The notes beneath the pieces were generated by a model, which did no database searches, was not told where the DNA came from, and saw only the letters and a program-made list of their open reading frames with translations. 60,986 nt of DNA from Chara braunii. Its lineage: Eukaryota > Streptophyta > Charophyceae > Charales > Characeae. Shown here in pieces: positions 21,062-32,224 of the stretch. Both the position numbers and the translations under genes were made by a program. Position 1 is the stretch's first letter. Each line of letters begins with the position of its first letter. The stretch spans positions 2,947,521 through 3,008,506 of the forward strand of contig BFEA01000089.1 in the NCBI GenBank assembly GCA_003427395.1, read 5' to 3'.

Positions 21062-21127
21062 CAGCCGGGATCGATCCCTAAATCTACAAGGTGAAAGTCA
21101 TGTGGCGGTACCTACTGGGCTAGCACC
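21062..21127 (-). ncRNA. tRNA-derived SINE-like unit (possible Pol III A and B boxes)
   Basis: On the minus strand TAGCCCAGTAGG (21122-21111) matches the A-box pattern T-R-G-C-N-N-A-R-Y-N-G-G, and GGGATCGATCCC (21078-21067) resembles the B box G-G-T-T-C-G-A-N-T-C-C. They are separated by 32 bases, a tRNA-like distance. I cannot fold a clean acceptor stem, so a functional tRNA is unlikely; a SINE head or tRNA relic fits better. Confidence 0.3.
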
Positions 21128-21631
21128 TATCATGGAAGTTCAGCCCGCAACTCTTCTACAAGAAGAGCTGCCTCCCAGTAGCCCGCCTGCCATAGCTAGG
21201 TAAGCACGACCCACCTCACCTTGGCCGCGCCCCCTATCGATTTGGTAGGCGGCGCACCGTTGCAACTGGGCTAGTAGGTGACCCGCGAATGGCCACGAGG
21301 CTGTTTCGGTCCTCCATGCGAGCAGACCTCGTGGTCCGACATCAGGCGCGAACACCCCTTTTTTTTCTTATCTAGGCCCTGAATCGCGCGGGTGTTATTT
21401 TAGATAAATTTTACCTTAGTGTCCCATATCCTCACGCCCCTGCGGCTTCGAAAAAAGCGAAGTATTGCTACTAACATTCATTACTTCTGGACGCTACACG
21501 CGCCCAGACCAAAATTCGAAACTTTTTAATCCCTTAGTCATAGGTCAGATCAGATTAACTTTGGCAACGTCAGTCTCATCAAGTCTTTCAATCAAAGAAA
21601 AGTCGGCTATCGTCTGACATTCAAAATCCCT
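21128..21631. other. No gene seen
   Basis: Spacer with short inverted repeats (TCTGGACGC near 21486 echoes the 20794 hairpin). Confidence 0.35.
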
Positions 21632-21659
21632 GGCAAATACCCTTGTCAGGGTATTTGCC
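21632..21659. repeat. Perfect 12-bp-arm hairpin, CAAATACCCT family, copy 2
   Basis: GGCAAATACCCT, TGTC, AGGGTATTTGCC. Followed by C-C-G-A-C-A-G-C-G-G-T, similar to the flank of the 11881 copy. Confidence 0.85.
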
Positions 21660-23659
21660 CCGACAGCGGTACTCAGATCCACTAGGGACCTCTCAATTAT
21701 GGGTACTACATAGTACGTCATCATTGCGACTGCTTGCTAATTCATGCATTGCTAGTCGATATGAGAAAGCCCTGCGTCCGCTCAATTTTATACAGAGTCT
21801 CGCTCGCGACGCCCATCCGATTTTTTGCATCGGAAGGTTATGGGATGGCTACTGAAGGACTAAGATTATTTGTGTTATTTGTTTTGTTTCAATCCGTGCG
21901 TGTGTGTGTTGTGGTGGAACGCGTGGTGAGTGGGATGCGTCCTAGTCGACCGACGACGAGTCGCGCTTGGGACTTCAGCCCCCCAGTGCATCGGTTCGCG
22001 TGTGGATCCAATAGGGGCGTGAGACCGCGCGTACCCCCTATGCTACAGCGAACGAGAAATGCCATCGACTGATCCACCTCTGCGATTGCAACTGATTAGC
22101 TTTCGTACTGTGGACTGGTAGCTCGGTGGGGATACGTCCACCGAAGGGAGGTGACAGGTCCCGCTGGTGGAGGAAAGGTGTACCTCACGTTGGGGCTTGC
22201 GAGAGGTATGGCTGGCGCACTCAGCCGGAGCGGCTTGCGAAAGCTCCATGTATATCGTGACAAGGTAAACCAACTCCTGCGTGACGTGACCGGGAGGGTT
22301 CCGCAGGGGAAAGATCTGCTCGACAACGCAAACCTTCTGCTCTCTGACTATGACCCAAGGCCATACAATCACTCGTACACACACACCTTCCTTACCTTGG
22401 TACTGGCGATCCCGACCATCACATACCAAACTCACCTCACAACAATCGTCACCCCGCCAACTCAGCTTCTACAGTGAATTGTCAAGATTTCGTAATCTGT
22501 CGGGACCACTCGACGCACGGCCTTGCAAAACTACAGTCAGCTCGTCATGACTTTTCGACTCGCTGTACGTACACATCATCTAGCCACGACTTTCAGAAAG
22601 CTGGTAGATGGGTTGAGAGAGGGTTTTTCGGATATGCTTACGAATTTTATAGTTGCAAAGAGGAGGATGGAAGATGGGAAGGAATAGGGTGAAGGCAGGA
22701 GGAGGCGAAGAGAGAGTTCAGGTAAATCGCCCGGGGAAATCCATATCGATCCCTGCGGGTTCCTTGCAGCCAATTAGACTACAGTGTGAGGGGAGTATCC
22801 TCCTGACACGATGTCGTCTGATGGTTTGAGTGCCCTGAGGCGGGAGAGAAGTGTGTAAGGAGAGGGGATGGAAAACAATTACAAATACAGGAAAGAAGGC
22901 GTGAAGAAGAAGAGGCAAAAATGGTGTGGGGATGGTAGGAAGCGAGGGAAGTTTGCGTATATGGTGTTGGCACAAAAATAAAAGGCACCAAAACAGTTAT
23001 GTTCCGCCCATCCTAGTTCTTAAACTAATTCAAGCTTGAAAAATTCAAAAATTATATCCATGCGCGAAACAAGGTGCCTGAAAAATCCAACGTCGATTTA
23101 AATCCTACTAAAAATTCACAGATCCTTAAATGGTGAATTTAGGGACATTTATTTGCAAGAAAGGACACTTCTGCAGAAAGCGCAACCACAAATTCAGGAA
23201 TTCCCAACTGTCGATCAAAATTCCTAGCGCGCTTACTAAGGCATGAGTAAGTCCTACGTAACTCCGTGGATCATCGAAAAGAAATTGCAAAAAAATCATC
23301 AGAAAGAAAAACAACAAGTTTTACAAAGTAGGAGGGCCTAGTCGGTCGTTGATCCCATGCATACCACCAACGAAACAGAAGGGTACACTCCCCCTCTAAG
23401 CCCGACAAAGATCGAAAAAACATGGATAACAAAACTCAGGGCTTCAAAAGTTCATTCAAATACGGAAGCCGGTACGTCTCATATGTGACATTCAGGGGGT
23501 TCCAAAAATTATACTATCTCTTGATGGCATGCACGAAAGTCCAAAAGGCTAATTTACATGAGAAGGAGGATGGAGAGAAGACGAACCCGACATATCGATA
23601 AGCAGAGGAAAGCACCTCCCACCACATTGAAACAATGTCAGAGGTTAGAGGGAATCATA
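21660..23659. other. No supported gene; one weak ORF at 22151-22477 (plus)
   Basis: The 108-codon frame reads G-L-A-R-G-M-A-G-A-L and Q-G-K-D-L-L-D-N-A-N, fairly protein-like in its first 70 residues, but no family is recognised and it lacks supporting context. The rest shows no domain. Confidence 0.3.
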
Positions 23660-25101
23660 TGTTGACGTCAACTTCAATTGCAATATCCTTGTGAGGCGGC
23701 TGCCATCGTGTCTTGTCGACAACCCTCCACCAGCAAGGGAGATCGAGACCTTGAATGTATGACTGTCTTCCATATGACATCGTCAAGGTCTGAATCTACT
23801 CTCTTGGTCATTGACAACTTATTGATGTTGCGCTCGATTGTAGTTAACTAGGAGTGGAGAGGGAGCGGGTTGGGGCCACTGTGAAGGGGGTGGGGGAAAG
23901 TAATTGCAAGGTTCGTCATCGAGATTGATGAAATGGATGATCCGATGAGCACGGGGGAATCAATGATTGGGTCGGGGAAGGGAAGCGAGGTATTCGGCGT
24001 AGAGAGTGAGAATCATGCGCAAGGTATTATCGTGCAGGGACTCATAGTCTTCCACGGTGGGGAAGGCCCCGAAGATGATGCAATACAACTCCAGATGGTT
24101 GTACTGCCTACATTCAATATTGAAGAGGAAAATATTGAGGGGAAAGGATGAAGTAACATGGGGGTGGACTTTGCACAGTCGACTGACAAAAATACTATAA
24201 TCGAGGGGAAATTTGAAGTGGGGGAGTGGGGAGAAAGAAAGGTAATCAAGAGGGAGATGGAAAACGGGACGTGGACGGAGCGCCCGTGCGGGGAGGAGGA
24301 TGGGCCCGAAGCGTGGAGGGCGATAGAGGAGGGAGATGGTGAGCAAAAGCGGTAGTGACGGTGAGAGGATTCCAATCCATCATGGCAACTAGCTATTTCT
24401 TGAGGCAAATTAGGATTCCGTGAGGAATTTGTTGGTACGGCCAGTCGAGATCTCGATGGCGGTCGCTCGTGCTGTTGGAGTTGGGGCAACTCCTCGAGCT
24501 GTTGTGCTGGTGGTTCGTCTTCCTATGCTCTACCTTCTTCACCTTCGTCTAGCGTGGATTCGGCTTCCACTTCTTCTTCTTGTTCTTGCTGGTCCGAGAG
24601 CGTTATTGGCTCGGGAGTGTCGTCAAACGACACCCTTAAGTTGTCCCACTGAGCTGTCCAAAAGTCTTCAAGATTAGAGTTATCAGGGGAGATCTCGTCC
24701 AAGTCGAGGAAGTTCCACTTGGCTGGGTTGTGTTGGTTTAGGAAACGTCCAACGTCTTCTGCGCAGCTGATCCAAATAACCGTAGGCGTCGGTGTCCGCT
24801 CCAAATTTATTGGCTCTGTCTGATTCGGATCGCTTGGATTGAAGAAGACGATGCTCAGAGGCATATCGTCGACGATCAACGACAGGAAGACGAGGATCTC
24901 ATTGACAACGGTCGCTCTCCCTGGTTGTGCCACTTTCCAAAAAAAAGAACCCAACAAGAAGTCTCGTTGTATCTGATAACCACATTTGCTACAAAAAAAG
25001 TAATCTCGTATGGATGAACCACTTCCCGACTTTCTTAGTAGCGCACCCAATGCGCCTTCACAGACAACATGCAGAAATTGATGGCCACAAACCCAGTCCA
25101 A
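23660..25101 (-). pseudogene. Broken protein-coding remnant, family unknown
   Basis: On the minus strand a 192-codon frame (25101-24523) reads F-F-C-S-K-C-G-Y-Q-I-Q, F-L-S-L-I-V-D-D-M-P-L-S-I and an acidic tail (E-E-E-V-E-A-E-S). It is open from a TGA and has no early ATG, so its true start is missing or lies in another exon. It stops at TAG 24520-24522, but the same frame continues E-D-E-P-P-A-Q-Q-L-E-E-L to about 24390. A second frame (24346-23960) gives F-K-F-P-L-D-Y-S-I-F-V-S-R-L and Y-C-I-I-F-G-A-F-P-T-V-E-D-Y-E. A third near 23790-23663 gives G-L-D-L-P-C-W-W-R-V-V-D-K-T-R-W-Q-P and stops at TGA. Together they look like one gene broken by mutations or introns. Confidence 0.4.
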
Positions 25102-27028
25102 TCACGTGTGTACTGAGACAGGAAAGGAGGTATGGCTGCCGGACGGATTCTAAGAGAGAGTAGAGACTACTTTATACCACCACCCTACCTTGTGCATTCC
25201 TTTGTCTGTGTCGCATGATGGTGCTCATTTAGCTGGTTCTCCCTTAGTTGGACTCTCCCTTGGTATTGCATAGGCATTAGAACCGTAACATTATCTTGGC
25301 TTCCCTGCTCCCAGATCTGACTCCCTCCCCAGATCTGGCTCCCTCCCCAGTCGGTGAGTTGTGTGCATGTTTCTCTCATGCACTGCCCTCATCACCCTAG
25401 TGTCGGCCACTACATGACTTCAATTAGGTACATGTCCTTATTTCAGGCTATCCTTTCATGGTCGACTATGCATGGTGTCACCCTTTTGTTGAGCATTACC
25501 CGCCTTAATGGTTTATCTGCTAAGGTCATTGGTTTTGTTTCACTACCACTCTCCCCGCCCTGAGCCTGATGACCTATCCCACCTTTGTGTGTGACTGCCC
25601 TTAGGAGTTTCGATTCTTAGACTACAGTCACCCCTTTTGAGACCATCCCACGCTTAGTGGTTCAACAAGACGATATGATTTTCTGCTCTACGACTTTCTT
25701 TTGCTTTCAGTGCTGAGGCAATTGCCTTTAGGACTTTAGGAGAGTGTCATGCTACATTTCAGTTCCTGTTGTTAGCTAGAATGCGTATATCAAACATTTG
25801 ATTATTTTTTTGACATTTTGTAGCTTAGGCTGCATTGCATGGACTCAACATGGAGCTTGCTCCGCATCCTAGATTTCTCAACTTTATTGTTGCAGAGTTC
25901 CGCTGCTTTTGCGAAAGTGTGTTTATGATTCTTGTGATCCACTACAGGTATGAGGATCGTGCAACGGGCCTCTAGCTACGCTGGCCCACAGCCAAGGCTA
26001 TTTGGCTATTTTCCCTGTTCGGCCTATGGGACCTGACCGTGGCCTGACCCCACAGGCCGTGCATTCATTCAGTCTGGTCTAGTCCTGCCCGATACCACTA
26101 TTGGTACCATGCCAATCCAGTCTTGTCTAGTCAGTCCGCTGGGGGTATACCCCAACTGTGGTATGTTTTTCATTCATTTTTTCTTCATTTGCACACTTTG
26201 GAGTACGTGCATGTTGAGTCTGCAGTGGAGCTGCACTGTCCCTTCCAGCTCCATCTCTATCTTCCTCATCCTCATCCCTGACCGCCATGATCCCGACGGA
26301 TCCGTCACATTGGGACTCCTACGAAGGGACGACACGCCGAACCTACCTGACAAAAGGAGGTAAGTTCAGGAGGGATAGGCAATATTAGCGCCCGTAAGCC
26401 TCAATTAGGCTACCTCTAAGAGGATGGTACCTTGACAATTCGAAGTTTTTCCGAGCTGCCTTCTTCTTTAGTTGGAGTGGCTTGCAGGACTGCGCGCGCT
26501 AGGAAGAACTGCGCTAAGCCATCGGGGCGGAAGAGGAAGAAGAAGCAACGACGTTGACGAGGCGGGGTCGATGACCAGGAGGAATAACGGGGATGGTAGA
26601 AAACGAACAGGGTGGAGTAGAATCTGTTCAGCTCGCTTGATCCTCAATGGAGTCAGGTGAACTTAAGTTCTAAACGAGAGTTTTTTACCATCGTGAGCTC
26701 GTTGGCATCGGTGGATTTTTCAATAATTGGAGTGTGGATTCAGCGCTAAGACAGTTGGAGGCTGCATGCGAGAGTTTCGACCACAAATTCCCCATAATAG
26801 ATTTCAACCAGCTACTTGAGGGAAGGAGTATGGAGGTAGGAAGGCAACGGGGAGGCAGGAATTGGGAAGATAGGAGAAGAGAGTAGGTCGAAAGAGTCAC
26901 GGGACAAAGAGTGTAGGAAGGAAGAGGTAGAGGATGGACGCGGAATAAGAAGGACAAAGAGGTTGCCGAGGAGGGAAAAGAGAGTGAGAGGAAAGCGGAT
27001 TGGTGGACGGTTTTCCAACGGGCAAATT
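25102..27028. other. No gene seen
   Basis: Short frames without domains. A small direct duplication CCCAGATCTG(A/G)CTCCCTC occurs at 25310 and 25328 (18-bp period). Confidence 0.4.
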
Positions 27029-27328
27029 GCAGATATACTGGTTTCAAAACTAATTGTAGTAAAAATACTGATATGCACAACTATCGGGACAAAGAAACAG
27101 GTTAGGCAGCAGCCCAACCTTTTTTCTGATGAATCGTAGCAGCAATGTCGTTCTTTTCCGTTCAAGTGGGCCTAGGACCTCGGCCTCTCAGTGCTTGGGC
27201 TGAAATGCTCAGACGCCAACGGGCAAACTCAGCCCCTGAGAACCAGGCTATGAAAAATGCCGGTACCAGTACTGGCCTTTTTCGTATCCTGGGGAATCTC
27301 GGGGTCTCTACGTCAAAAGAGCGCGCGC

Positions 27329-27333
<5 letters not shown>
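27029..27333 (-). repeat. Left arm of the 27-29 kb inverted-repeat element
   Basis: Pairs with 29097-29434. Includes CCGGTACCAGTACTGGCC, an almost palindromic string. Confidence 0.7.
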
Positions 27334-27379
<46 letters not shown>

Positions 27380-27412
27380 GGAATCTCGGGGTCTCTACGT
27401 CAAAAGAGCGCG

Positions 27413-27475
<63 letters not shown>
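27332..27475. repeat. Two (GA)n tracts with a 40-bp duplicated spacer
   Basis: (GA)n at 27332-27376 and 27415-27475. Between them a 33-bp stretch containing GGGGTCTCTACGTCAAAAGA repeats the text just left of the first tract. Confidence 0.95.
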
Positions 27476-27478
<3 letters not shown>

Positions 27479-27859
27479 GGGATGGTGGGTGGCAGCTGGC
27501 CACGTGGAGCTGTTTAAGTGTCCTTTCTTTTGTGTCTGTTTTTTTTTTTTTTTTTGACACTTCAGAAGGTGCTGCTGGCCGGGGTGATAAGAGCATCCTC
27601 GACCAATGGTTCCCCCTTGAAGGCTCCATCCATTGATGGGGAGCATCACCGACAGTTCTTTTTGTTCTTTTTCTTTGAATCTTCATTTTTTAGGTTCTTT
27701 TTGGTTTTTAGGTTCTTTAGTGTTTTTTTTCCCCCCATGCTTGCAGTTTTGAGTGTATATGTGTTGTCATCTTCCCTAGACACAATTCCTATATAAAAAA
27801 AACGCGTACACAAAAAAGAGCAGGACTGTGCCCGACTGTTTCATCAGACTTTAGTGGTT

Positions 27860-27886
27860 CTGTGTGTGTGTGCGTGTGTGTGTGTG

Positions 27887-27956
<70 letters not shown>
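27860..27956. repeat. (GT)n then (GA)n microsatellite
   Basis: GT repeats with GC interruptions run directly into ~66 bases of GA. Confidence 0.95.
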
Positions 27957-27957
<1 letters not shown>

Positions 27958-28087
27958 CTGATGTGTCTGTCGGTGTGTCTGTGTGGCAGAGAAACTGCCG
28001 CGTGGACGTGTGCCAGGTGGTAAGTGCTGCCATGATTTTCTTTCACATTCACACGTGGCAAAAGCCAGCGGTGCACGCTGCCATGTG

Positions 28088-28088
<1 letters not shown>

Positions 28089-28134
<46 letters not shown>
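28089..28134. repeat. (CT)n microsatellite
   Basis: Uninterrupted CT run followed by the inner-arm text of the inverted-repeat element. Confidence 0.95.
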
Positions 28135-28136
<2 letters not shown>

Positions 28137-29010
28137 GCACTCGGGTTTGGCGTCGATGTCCCTGAGATTGTACGGGAAACGGAAAAGGCAGGTCCCGTTG
28201 TCGGAGCAGCAACCCTGACAAGGGTATTTGCCCGATATTTTTAAATGTCGGACAATGTTCAACTTCGGCAAAAGTTGCCTGGGTTTCGCGACTTGATGAG
28301 ATTGGATTATCTTCTGAAAGTGTGTTCAAACTAAGCCTAGGACCAAGAGAATCAACACTTAATGTTGATGTCGATAGACCTTCTGGAAGTTAGGCATAAT
28401 GACACTCTGATCACAGCTTGAGGTTTGTAGAAAATCTTGACTGCTCGACCTTTTCATGCGCCGCACCGTCGGAGTGATGGATCGCTGCGCCTGTCAGTAG
28501 TACGCGGACGTGAGGTTGTGGGAGTTACAATCTCTAAGGCTATTTTATTTAAAATAATAACGCCCGGCTGCTAAGCCGCGAGATTGACAGCCTAATTGTC
28601 CACAAAGAATGGCCGCACTGAGTTTGCCGCCACGGTGGGAAAAAGTGGTCACGCAAGTCGAGATTGCGCAGCAAAGTCGCGGGCCCAACGTCGAGTAAAT
28701 AAGGAAAGGCTTGTGTTCGGCCTTAGTATTATGCGTTAAGACCAAGCACGAGTCGACTGCGGGAAAGTGGGGGCTGAGTGCCCGACCATTGGAGATAGGC
28801 AGCCAGCCGGGTTATGTGACTGGGGCAGGCGTAGCCTGCTGAGCCCCAGATGGGCGGCCTACCCCGGGGGCGAAGTCTTCATAAAGAAGAGTTGCTCTTA
28901 CTATAGCCTGATATGTTATGAACATGAGGATCAAAGATAATAAGCTCTATTGGGCTTCTTTTGGCGCAACTCATGGCCAGGCGGGAGCCGATGCTCTCTA
29001 CACCATTACC

Positions 29011-29096
<86 letters not shown>
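29011..29096. repeat. (CT)n then (GT)n microsatellite
   Basis: CT run joined to ~50 bases of GT at the inner end of the right arm. Confidence 0.95.
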
Positions 29097-29097
<1 letters not shown>

Positions 29098-29434
29098 TGT
29101 GCGCTCGCTTTTGACATACATGACCCCGGGATTCTGCGGGAAATGAAAAAGGCCGGTCCCGTTACTGGCGTGGAACATCATCAGTTCCATGGCCGGTGCT
29201 GTTACCGGCCTTTTTCATGGCCTGATTCTCTAGGGCTGAGTTTGCCCGTGGGTGTCTGAGCATTTCAGCCCAAGCACTCCGAGGCCGACGGGTCCTAGGC
29301 CCACTCGAATGTAAAAAACCGGTATTTCTGCTATGATGCATCAGGAAAAAGGCTGGGCTGCTACCGACCCTGTTTCTTTGTCCCGATAGTTGTGCAAACC
29401 GGTATTTTTGCTACGGTAAGTTTCGAAACCGGTA
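29097..29434 (+). repeat. Right arm of the 27-29 kb inverted-repeat element
   Basis: Pairs with the left arm. Includes the hairpin GGCCGGT ... ACCGGCC around 29192-29211. Confidence 0.7.
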
Positions 29435-30169
29435 GATCGGGGCGATGCTTGATTCCAAGGTTCTGTAGATGGGCGAGTCCGATGATGTATTCGGATTTTG
29501 GAGCTTGGAAGTAGTTTTGATGTTGTAAGGAGAAGGGGCTGCTCGATATGCGGGAGAGAGCGGAGTCGTGCATGTGTCATTCTATGTTTTAGCGAAATAT
29601 TAATTCTCATTTTGTACATTTGGTGAGCATGGCCATAGCCGCGTGCTTCAACCTGTCATCGCGATTATCCTCACGTAAGGGTTTGTTCCATTCCAGATCT
29701 CGACCATGTCTCGATTGCGGTGGTCGCCGTGCTTGTTTTGGTAGTCATCATCAGCCCAACATTAGTCGCGATCTCGTCTTGAAGGTGTGCTCGTTGAGGT
29801 ATTGCACGCCGTCATCATCATCGAGATCGTGGTTGAGTGTCCTCGTGGTCATTACAATCATGTTGCTAGCCGGCTAGGCCTTGGGCGTCATCCTACTCGT
29901 GATCTTCGCGCTCCTCGTCTTCATCGAGCTCGTAAAGTTATGCCCTCGTGGTGCTCATTTAGACTGGGATGCTCGACTTCGTTCTAGCGGTGGTGGTGCC
30001 TGTCTTCGCCGGACCCTTGCTGATTAGATCGCGCTGATGGTCGTTGTGTCCGAGGTCGCGGCCTTTTCTCGTTGTGGGCACCTTTGCCGCTATGTGATTT
30101 CTACAAAAAGGCTGAACGAGATTTCGGGCCAGGTGCGCTGAAAGGGCAGGCGGGCATGTGCGCCAGCGT
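29435..30169. other. No gene seen
   Basis: Short frames rich in Ser/Arg/Val without domains. Contains one GCCATAGCC 9-mer at 29632. Confidence 0.4.

Positions 30170-30246
<77 letters not shown>
30170..30246. repeat. (CA)n then (GA)n microsatellite
   Basis: Short CA run followed by ~64 bases of GA. Confidence 0.95.
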
Positions 30247-30247
<1 letters not shown>

Positions 30248-30463
30248 AACGGGAAGTGGATGGAGGAGGAAAGCGTACCTGGTTTGCTGAACCAACAATG
30301 CGGGATGAAACGAGAAGTCGAGCTACGGTGCCAAGGGCCATGATGCACCTTCCCGTGTTTTAGCAAGAGATACGTTTCCACTCTTTGTTAAAGGCAGTTA
30401 TCAGCGTTTGGAAAGTTAAGAATATGGTGGTGAATTCTTGCATATTCTAGCCCAAGATCTGTT

Positions 30464-31001
30464 TGAAACGGTATTCAGCTGTTTGCAGTAGCCGATGCAG
30501 ATCCCAGGACTCGATCCCTAGTCATCACCTTACCTGTGTACAGTATGTGTGTCGACCACCCGTGACCTGTGTATTTGTAACAGTTGATAGACTGTCGTAG
30601 GGTCCGTAGGAAGCAGGGGTTCGATCTGTAGACCTGTCGAGTAGAAGTCTTAGGGAGCTCTAGAAGTCATAGCCGTAGAGCTTAGGTAGAGTCAAGGTCG
30701 TAGCTGCTACAGGCCTGAAAGGTCAAGGTCGTAGCTGCTACAGTAGCCAAAGGCCAAGTCCACCGCCTTCCGGAAGGTCCTAGCAGTGGCCTTTCGAAGT
30801 TGCCCACGTTTAGGCTGAGGCAAGTGGGCAAGTGGTGAACTCGACCGGTGCTGAGTCAGCAGTCCCAGTTCCAGTCAGTCCTAGTCCCGTCAAGCAAGTA
30901 CTGCATGGGACTGTGTGCACTACGGGCATGGGAAAGGGCCAGACCAACGAACTACAGAAGTATAAATCAAAGGGCAGCGCCCAGCCATTCATTCATTCCT
31001 G
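30464..31001 (+). repeat. 5' LTR of element B (cut by assembly gap)
   Basis: From TGAAACGGTATTCA the text matches 38168-38716 almost base for base. That includes GTAGCCGATGCAGATCCCAG, a doubled GTCAAGGTCGTAGCTGCTAC and the promoter-like AGTATAAATCAAAGGGC. The 38-kb copy has an extra CCGAGAGTTGAAC where this one is shorter. It runs into N at 31002. Confidence 0.88.
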
Positions 31002-31891
31002 NNNNNNNNNNNNNNNNNNNNNNNNNNNNNNNNNNNNNNNNNNNNNNNNNNNNNNNNNNNNNNNNNNNNNNNNNNNNNNNNNNNNNNNNNNNNNNNNNNN
31101 NNNNNNNNNNNNNNNNNNNNNNNNNNNNNNNNNNNNNNNNNNNNNNNNNNNNNNNNNNNNNNNNNNNNNNNNNNNNNNNNNNNNNNNNNNNNNNNNNNNN
31201 NNNNNNNNNNNNNNNNNNNNNNNNNNNNNNNNNNNNNNNNNNNNNNNNNNNNNNNNNNNNNNNNNNNNNNNNNNNNNNNNNNNNNNNNNNNNNNNNNNNN
31301 NNNNNNNNNNNNNNNNNNNNNNNNNNNNNNNNNNNNNNNNNNNNNNNNNNNNNNNNNNNNNNNNNNNNNNNNNNNNNNNNNNNNNNNNNNNNNNNNNNNN
31401 NNNNNNNNNNNNNNNNNNNNNNNNNNNNNNNNNNNNNNNNNNNNNNNNNNNNNNNNNNNNNNNNNNNNNNNNNNNNNNNNNNNNNNNNNNNNNNNNNNNN
31501 NNNNNNNNNNNNNNNNNNNNNNNNNNNNNNNNNNNNNNNNNNNNNNNNNNNNNNNNNNNNNNNNNNNNNNNNNNNNNNNNNNNNNNNNNNNNNNNNNNNN
31601 NNNNNNNNNNNNNNNNNNNNNNNNNNNNNNNNNNNNNNNNNNNNNNNNNNNNNNNNNNNNNNNNNNNNNNNNNNNNNNNNNNNNNNNNNNNNNNNNNNNN
31701 NNNNNNNNNNNNNNNNNNNNNNNNNNNNNNNNNNNNNNNNNNNNNNNNNNNNNNNNNNNNNNNNNNNNNNNNNNNNNNNNNNNNNNNNNNNNNNNNNNNN
31801 NNNNNNNNNNNNNNNNNNNNNNNNNNNNNNNNNNNNNNNNNNNNNNNNNNNNNNNNNNNNNNNNNNNNNNNNNNNNNNNNNNNNNNNNNNN
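31002..31891. other. Assembly gap (890 N)
   Basis: Run of N between LTR text and a GA microsatellite. It would hold the rest of the 5' LTR and the primer-binding site. Confidence 0.99.

Positions 31892-31976
<85 letters not shown>
31892..31976. repeat. (GA)n microsatellite at gap edge
   Basis: At least 85 bases of GA directly after the N run. Confidence 0.95.
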
Positions 31977-31979
<3 letters not shown>

Positions 31980-32224
31980 GAGATGAGCGATACAAGTCTG
32001 GTTGTCACGTACCTTTGAAGTGCGCCGTGCAGTCCCACGAAGTGAAGAGGCGGCCATAGCCGTGGAGCTCGACCACAAAGTAACGAAGGGGGTGAAAGAG
32101 AGGACAGAGGGGGAGACGGAGAAGAGTGAAGGAAGCCATAGCCGAGGAGGTGAAGGGAGAGACGAATGGAAAAAAAAAAAAAAAAAAAAAGAGAAGAGAT
32201 CCGGGGTGAAGAAGGAGGCGAGGC
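31977..32224. other. Purine-rich spacer with two GCCATAGCC copies
   Basis: GCCATAGCC at 32053 and 32135; a run of ~21 A at 32169. No coding content. Confidence 0.5.

Larger units (their letters stand above)
27029..29434. mobile_element. Inverted-repeat element with microsatellites (candidate non-autonomous DNA transposon)
   Basis: The left arm (27029-27333) and right arm (29097-29434) are reverse complements of one another at roughly 80% by eye. Shared landmarks include GTTTCTTTGTCCCGATAGTTG, TGAGCATTTCAGCCCAAGCACT and GGCTGAGTTTGCCCGT (each seen in reverse on the left). Both arms end inward in dinucleotide repeats. A third partial copy of the inner-arm text lies at about 28130-28216, again behind a CT repeat. 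No transposase frame is present in the 2.4 kb. No target-site duplication was identified. Confidence 0.65.

Noticed and set aside
27145-28329. ORFs with long (RE)n or (SL)n repeats
   Set aside because: Translations of GA/CT microsatellites on both strands.
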